NCBI GenBank assembly: GCA_964418515.1
Contig: CAYQLK010000001.1
Location: 29,625 to 93,624, forward strand
Reading direction: 5' to 3'
Source of the DNA: CAYQLK01 sp964418515
GTDB lineage: Bacteria > Patescibacteriota > Microgenomatia > CAYQLK01
Length of the DNA stretch: 64,000 bases
Under the pieces are notes generated by a model. That model was not told the DNA's origin, did no database searches, and saw only the letters and a list, made by a program, of their open reading frames with translations. Made by a program: the position numbers and the translations under genes. Positions within the stretch are counted from its first letter, which is position 1. Each line of letters begins with the position of its first letter. Shown piece after piece: positions 60,950-64,000 of this stretch.

Positions 60950-63760
60950 ATGAAAAAATCCAAACTGCCATCCAACCAAAACTTTATTGAGTTAGAAAAA
61001 GAAGTTTTAGATTTTTGGTACAAATTCGGCATTATTGATAAATACCTTCACAAAAACGACTCATCCAGTCAAACATTTTCATTCATTGACGGCCCAATCA
61101 CTGCCAACAACAAAATGGGTGTCCATCACGGATGGGGCAGAACATATAAAGATGTTTTTCAGAGATTTCACACGCTCCTTGGTCAGGCCCAAAGATATCA
61201 AAACGGGTTTGACTGTCAAGGTTTGTGGGTCGAAGTCGAGGTGGAAAAAGAGTTAGGTTTTAAGAACAAAAAAGATATTGAAGCCTATGGAATCGATAAT
61301 TTTGTAGAAAAATGCAAAGAGAGAGTAATTAAATACGCTCACACAATCACAGAACAAAGTAAAAGACTGGGATATTTAATGGATTGGGAAAACTCTTATT
61401 TCACTATGTCTGAGGAGAACAATTACGCGATTTGGAATTTCTTAAAAGTTTGTAATGAAAAAGGTTGGATTTACAAAGGGCGTGATGCGGTACCTTGGTG
61501 TCCACGTTGTGGAACTGCCATTTCTCAACACGAAATATTGTCAGAAGAATATCAAAATGTTACTCATAAATCGATATTTTTTGTACTTCCAATCAAAAAC
61601 GAGAATAAAAAACTACTTGTTTGGACAACCACGCCTTGGACTATTCCAGGTAACGTCGCTGTCGCGGTCCATCCCGACCTAGACTATGTTGAAGCAGAAT
61701 TTGAAGGCGTTATTTATATAATTTCCAAAAAAATAGCCAACAAGATAATTCCCAAACACAAGGTAATAAAGGAGTTTAAAGGTAAGGAATTAATTGACCT
61801 TGAGTACATAGCACCATTCGACGACCTTAAACTATTAACCGGAGTTACCCATAAAATAATTCCTGCTCCAGATTTAGTCACCGAAACAGAGGGTACAGGG
61901 CTTGTTCATATTGCCCCAGGCGCTGGAATGGAAGACTTTGCGCTTAGCAAACAACTCGACCTTCCTGTTATTAATCTAATTGGTGAAGATGCGGTTTATA
62001 ATTCTGACCTTGATTATCTAAGCGGCAAAAATGCTAAAGAAAACCCCGAGTTAATAATTGAGTTATTAACCGATAGGGAATTTTTGTTCAAAGCTCTTGA
62101 TTACACTCACAGATATCCTAACTGTTGGCGATGCAAAACCGAGTTAGTTTTTAGGGTTGTCGACGAGTGGTACATCTCAATGGATACTCCTGATCAATCA
62201 GGCAAAACTTTCCGCGAACAAATAGTTGAAAGCACCAAGATGGCGCATTGGATGCCGGAGTGGGGATTGTATCGTGAACTGGACTGGCTCAAAAATATGC
62301 ATGATTGGTTGATTTCCAAAAAAAGATACTGGGGTTTGGCTCTACCGATTTATGAATGTTCGTCTTGTGATAGTTTTGAAGTGGTTGGTTCAAAAGACGA
62401 ATTACAGCAAAAATCAGTTTCAGGCTGGAGTGATTTTGAGGGCAATACTCCGCACCGCCCATATATTGATAAAGTCCAAATCAGTTGTACAAAATGTGGC
62501 AACCCCATCAAAAGAATTCCCGATGTCGGCAATCCTTGGCTTGACGCAGGTATCGTTCCAATGGCCACACTAAAATATGACACCGACAAAGAATACTTTG
62601 AAAAATGGTTCCCAGCTGACTTTGTGGTTGAAGGATTCCCTGGTCAATTTAAAAACTGGTTTTATTCACTTCTTGCCATGTCGACAGTTTTAACTGGCAA
62701 ATCTCCTTTTAAGAATCTGCTTGGTCACGGTAATGTTCAGGACGAGTTTGGAAAAGAAATGCACAAAAGTTCAGGTAATGCTATTTGGTTCGACGACGCA
62801 GCTGAAGAAATGGGTTCAGACATAATGCGAGTTATGTATTCCTTAAGTAATCCAGAACTTAATCTTAAGTTTGGTTACAAAAACGCTTCTGACATCAAAA
62901 GACGATTCTATCTGATTCTCTGGAACTCCTTTCTCTTCTATTACAACAATGAACAGGCAGCCAAAAAAGGTCACGTCTCCGACAGTATATTAGATGTGTG
63001 GATCTTATCTCAACTAGACACTTTAACCAACTACTGTAAAAATTATTTAGAAAAATTCGATTCCGCATCAGCTATTAAATTAATCGAAAAATTTGTAGTC
63101 AACGATCTTTCTGGTTGGTATATCAGATTATCCAGAAAAAGAGCTGAAAACCCAGATACTTCAACAGACGTACTCACCACACTCAATCAGGTTTTTACAA
63201 GCCTTTCGATAATTTTTTCACCATTTGCGCCTTTTATCTCAGAAAAAATTTACCAACTTACCTCTGATAATGAGTCTGTTTTGCTAGCCGATTGGCCAAG
63301 TGAAAGTAAGACCACAAATAAAGCTAGTGAAATCAATCAAAATATTATTCTTACCAGAAGTTTGGTGGAATTTGGACATTCACTTAGAAAAAGCTTGGGT
63401 GTAAAGGTTCGCCAGACAGTAGATGCAGAGTATCAAGTAAAAGCCAAACTTGATCCAATATATGAAGAAATGTTGTCCGCTGAACTTAATATCCGCCATC
63501 TTTCCTACTCGCCAAGTAACGAAATTGGAGTAAAAATTAACGATAATTACAAAATTGACAAAGAACTAATTGCACTCGGTCTTGCCAGAGATTTAATTAG
63601 AGAAATTCAAACCTTAAGAAAAAATCTTCGTCTCACGAAAGATCAGCGAATAAAAATTACTGCCACAACTTGGCCCGAAGACCAAATAGACTCAATTCTA
63701 ACCGCAACATCTGCTGATTCCATCAGTGTTGGTGATGAGTTAAAAATCGAACTTCTTTAG
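60950..63760 (+). CDS. ileS: Isoleucyl-tRNA synthetase
   Basis: This enzyme charges tRNA-Ile and edits valine. The 936 residues carry the class I core with altered signatures: the HIGH motif reads H59-HGW62 in GVHHGWGRTYKD, and KMSKS reads M604-HKSS608. Both are forms found in a group of bacterial IleRS distinct from the E. coli type. The editing domain (about residues 210-400, with TTPWTIPGN and GTGLVHIAPGAG) is present, as are zinc-type Cys pairs (CPRCG, CWRCK, CSSCD, CTKCG). The C-terminal anticodon-binding region is full length. The start has no Shine-Dalgarno site. Confidence 0.93.
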   Translation: MKKSKLPSNQNFIELEKEVLDFWYKFGIIDKYLHKNDSSSQTFSFIDGPITANNKMGVHHGWGRTYKDVFQRFHTLLGQAQRYQNGFDCQGLWVEVEVEKELGFKNKKDIEAYGIDNFVEKCKERVIKYAHTITEQSKRLGYLMDWENSYFTMSEENNYAIWNFLKVCNEKGWIYKGRDAVPWCPRCGTAISQHEILSEEYQNVTHKSIFFVLPIKNENKKLLVWTTTPWTIPGNVAVAVHPDLDYVEAEFEGVIYIISKKIANKIIPKHKVIKEFKGKELIDLEYIAPFDDLKLLTGVTHKIIPAPDLVTETEGTGLVHIAPGAGMEDFALSKQLDLPVINLIGEDAVYNSDLDYLSGKNAKENPELIIELLTDREFLFKALDYTHRYPNCWRCKTELVFRVVDEWYISMDTPDQSGKTFREQIVESTKMAHWMPEWGLYRELDWLKNMHDWLISKKRYWGLALPIYECSSCDSFEVVGSKDELQQKSVSGWSDFEGNTPHRPYIDKVQISCTKCGNPIKRIPDVGNPWLDAGIVPMATLKYDTDKEYFEKWFPADFVVEGFPGQFKNWFYSLLAMSTVLTGKSPFKNLLGHGNVQDEFGKEMHKSSGNAIWFDDAAEEMGSDIMRVMYSLSNPELNLKFGYKNASDIKRRFYLILWNSFLFYYNNEQAAKKGHVSDSILDVWILSQLDTLTNYCKNYLEKFDSASAIKLIEKFVVNDLSGWYIRLSRKRAENPDTSTDVLTTLNQVFTSLSIIFSPFAPFISEKIYQLTSDNESVLLADWPSESKTTNKASEINQNIILTRSLVEFGHSLRKSLGVKVRQTVDAEYQVKAKLDPIYEEMLSAELNIRHLSYSPSNEIGVKINDNYKIDKELIALGLARDLIREIQTLRKNLRLTKDQRIKITATTWPEDQIDSILTATSADSISVGDELKIELL

Positions 63761-63770
63761 AGTAGAGCAA

Positions 63771-64000
63771 ATGCTATCAATTAGATATATTTTCACCACA
63801 CTCTTACCTTTTGCGGCCATATTATTATTGGGTGTATTGGGAGTCGCTAGTACCGAACCAGAACTTTTACCCAATCAAATTACATATTACGTTTTAGGTT
63901 TGGCTACGATTTTCTTTTTCACTTTTGTCGACTCAAGCTTAATCAAAAAATTCTCGCCATATTTTTTCATACTTGTCGTTATTTTTTTAATTGCCGTTTT
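63771..64000 (+). CDS. RodA/FtsW-family SEDS protein, N-terminal part
   Basis: An open frame starts at an ATG ten bases after ileS and runs off the window after 76 codons. It shows three hydrophobic segments: FTTLLPFAAILLLGVLGV, ITYYVLGLATIFFFTFVD and SPYFFILVVIFLIAV. The pattern NQITYYVLGL ... FVDSSLIKKFSPYFFIL matches the beginning of RodA and other SEDS proteins (YKQLIWxxxG ... IDYRxLRKxSPxLYI). Since ftsW is already in the dcw cluster, this would be the elongation polymerase RodA. The family call rests on a short stretch, and the gene continues outside the window. Confidence 0.65.
   Translation, partial: MLSIRYIFTTLLPFAAILLLGVLGVASTEPELLPNQITYYVLGLATIFFFTFVDSSLIKKFSPYFFILVVIFLIAV

Noticed and set aside
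1..64000. Insertion sequences, phage genes, toxin-antitoxin or defence systems
   Set aside because: No transposase, integrase, terminal repeats or defence-type domains were recognised; the locus looks like chromosomal surface-glycan and housekeeping genes.

Overview
This AT-rich window (roughly one third G+C by eye) looks like a chromosomal segment of a Patescibacteria/CPR bacterium, most likely of the Microgenomates type. The grounds are a very compact layout, a huge surface-glycan locus rich in GT-C membrane glycosyltransferases, a DUF4012 protein, short MurE- and MurF-like ligases without the usual N-terminal domain, and a divergent MurG. TGA is used as a stop codon throughout, which excludes the CPR lineages that read TGA as glycine. 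Every gene I accept is on the + strand. Most neighbours overlap by a few bases (often ATGA) or lie within about 40 bases of each other. I saw no RNA gene, mobile element or CRISPR array. A run of exactly 100 N (12818-12917) marks a scaffold gap inside a flippase gene, so this is a draft assembly.

Region 1 (1-39220) is a surface-polysaccharide/glycoconjugate locus. It holds nucleotide-sugar genes (rfbA end, rfbD-like, gmd, and manC near the far end), two polyprenyl-phosphate sugar synthases of the DPM1 and ALG5 types, eleven polytopic GT-C-like or YfhO-like membrane proteins, six further GT2 enzymes, seven GT4 enzymes, a hexapeptide acetyltransferase, a Wzx-like flippase, an O-antigen ligase/polymerase-like protein and a PglC/WbaP-type initiating phosphoglycosyl transferase. 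The simplest reading is cytoplasmic assembly of a lipid-linked glycan by the PGT, GT2 and GT4 enzymes, export by the flippase, polymerisation or ligation by the Wzy/WaaL-like protein, and further decoration outside the membrane by GT-C enzymes using polyprenyl-phosphate sugars.

Region 2 (39257-44062) is a short transition: a DUF4012 membrane-anchored protein, recO, an unrecognised membrane-anchored protein, and the single-chain glycyl-tRNA synthetase gene.

Region 3 (44063-59208) is a division and cell-wall (dcw) cluster in the order mraZ, rsmH, ftsL-like, ftsI, murE-like, murB, murF-like, mraY, murD, ftsW, murG, ftsQ, ftsA, ftsZ. It begins with a six-copy, 10-bp-period array that looks like MraZ boxes running into the mraZ start codon. 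murC and ddl are not here. Several enzymes depart from textbook motifs: MurB has Pro at the catalytic Ser position, MraY lacks its HHH signature, MurD lacks the Lys of NDSK, and MurE and MurF lack their UDP-binding domains.

Region 4 (59209-64000) carries pyrG, ileS and the start of a RodA/FtsW-family gene that runs off the window.

The best candidates for something new are the coordinated divergence of the peptidoglycan precursor enzymes, the MraZ-box array, the ftsZ leader with an upstream mini-ORF, and a set of -10 elements 8-9 bases before start codons that suggests leaderless transcripts.
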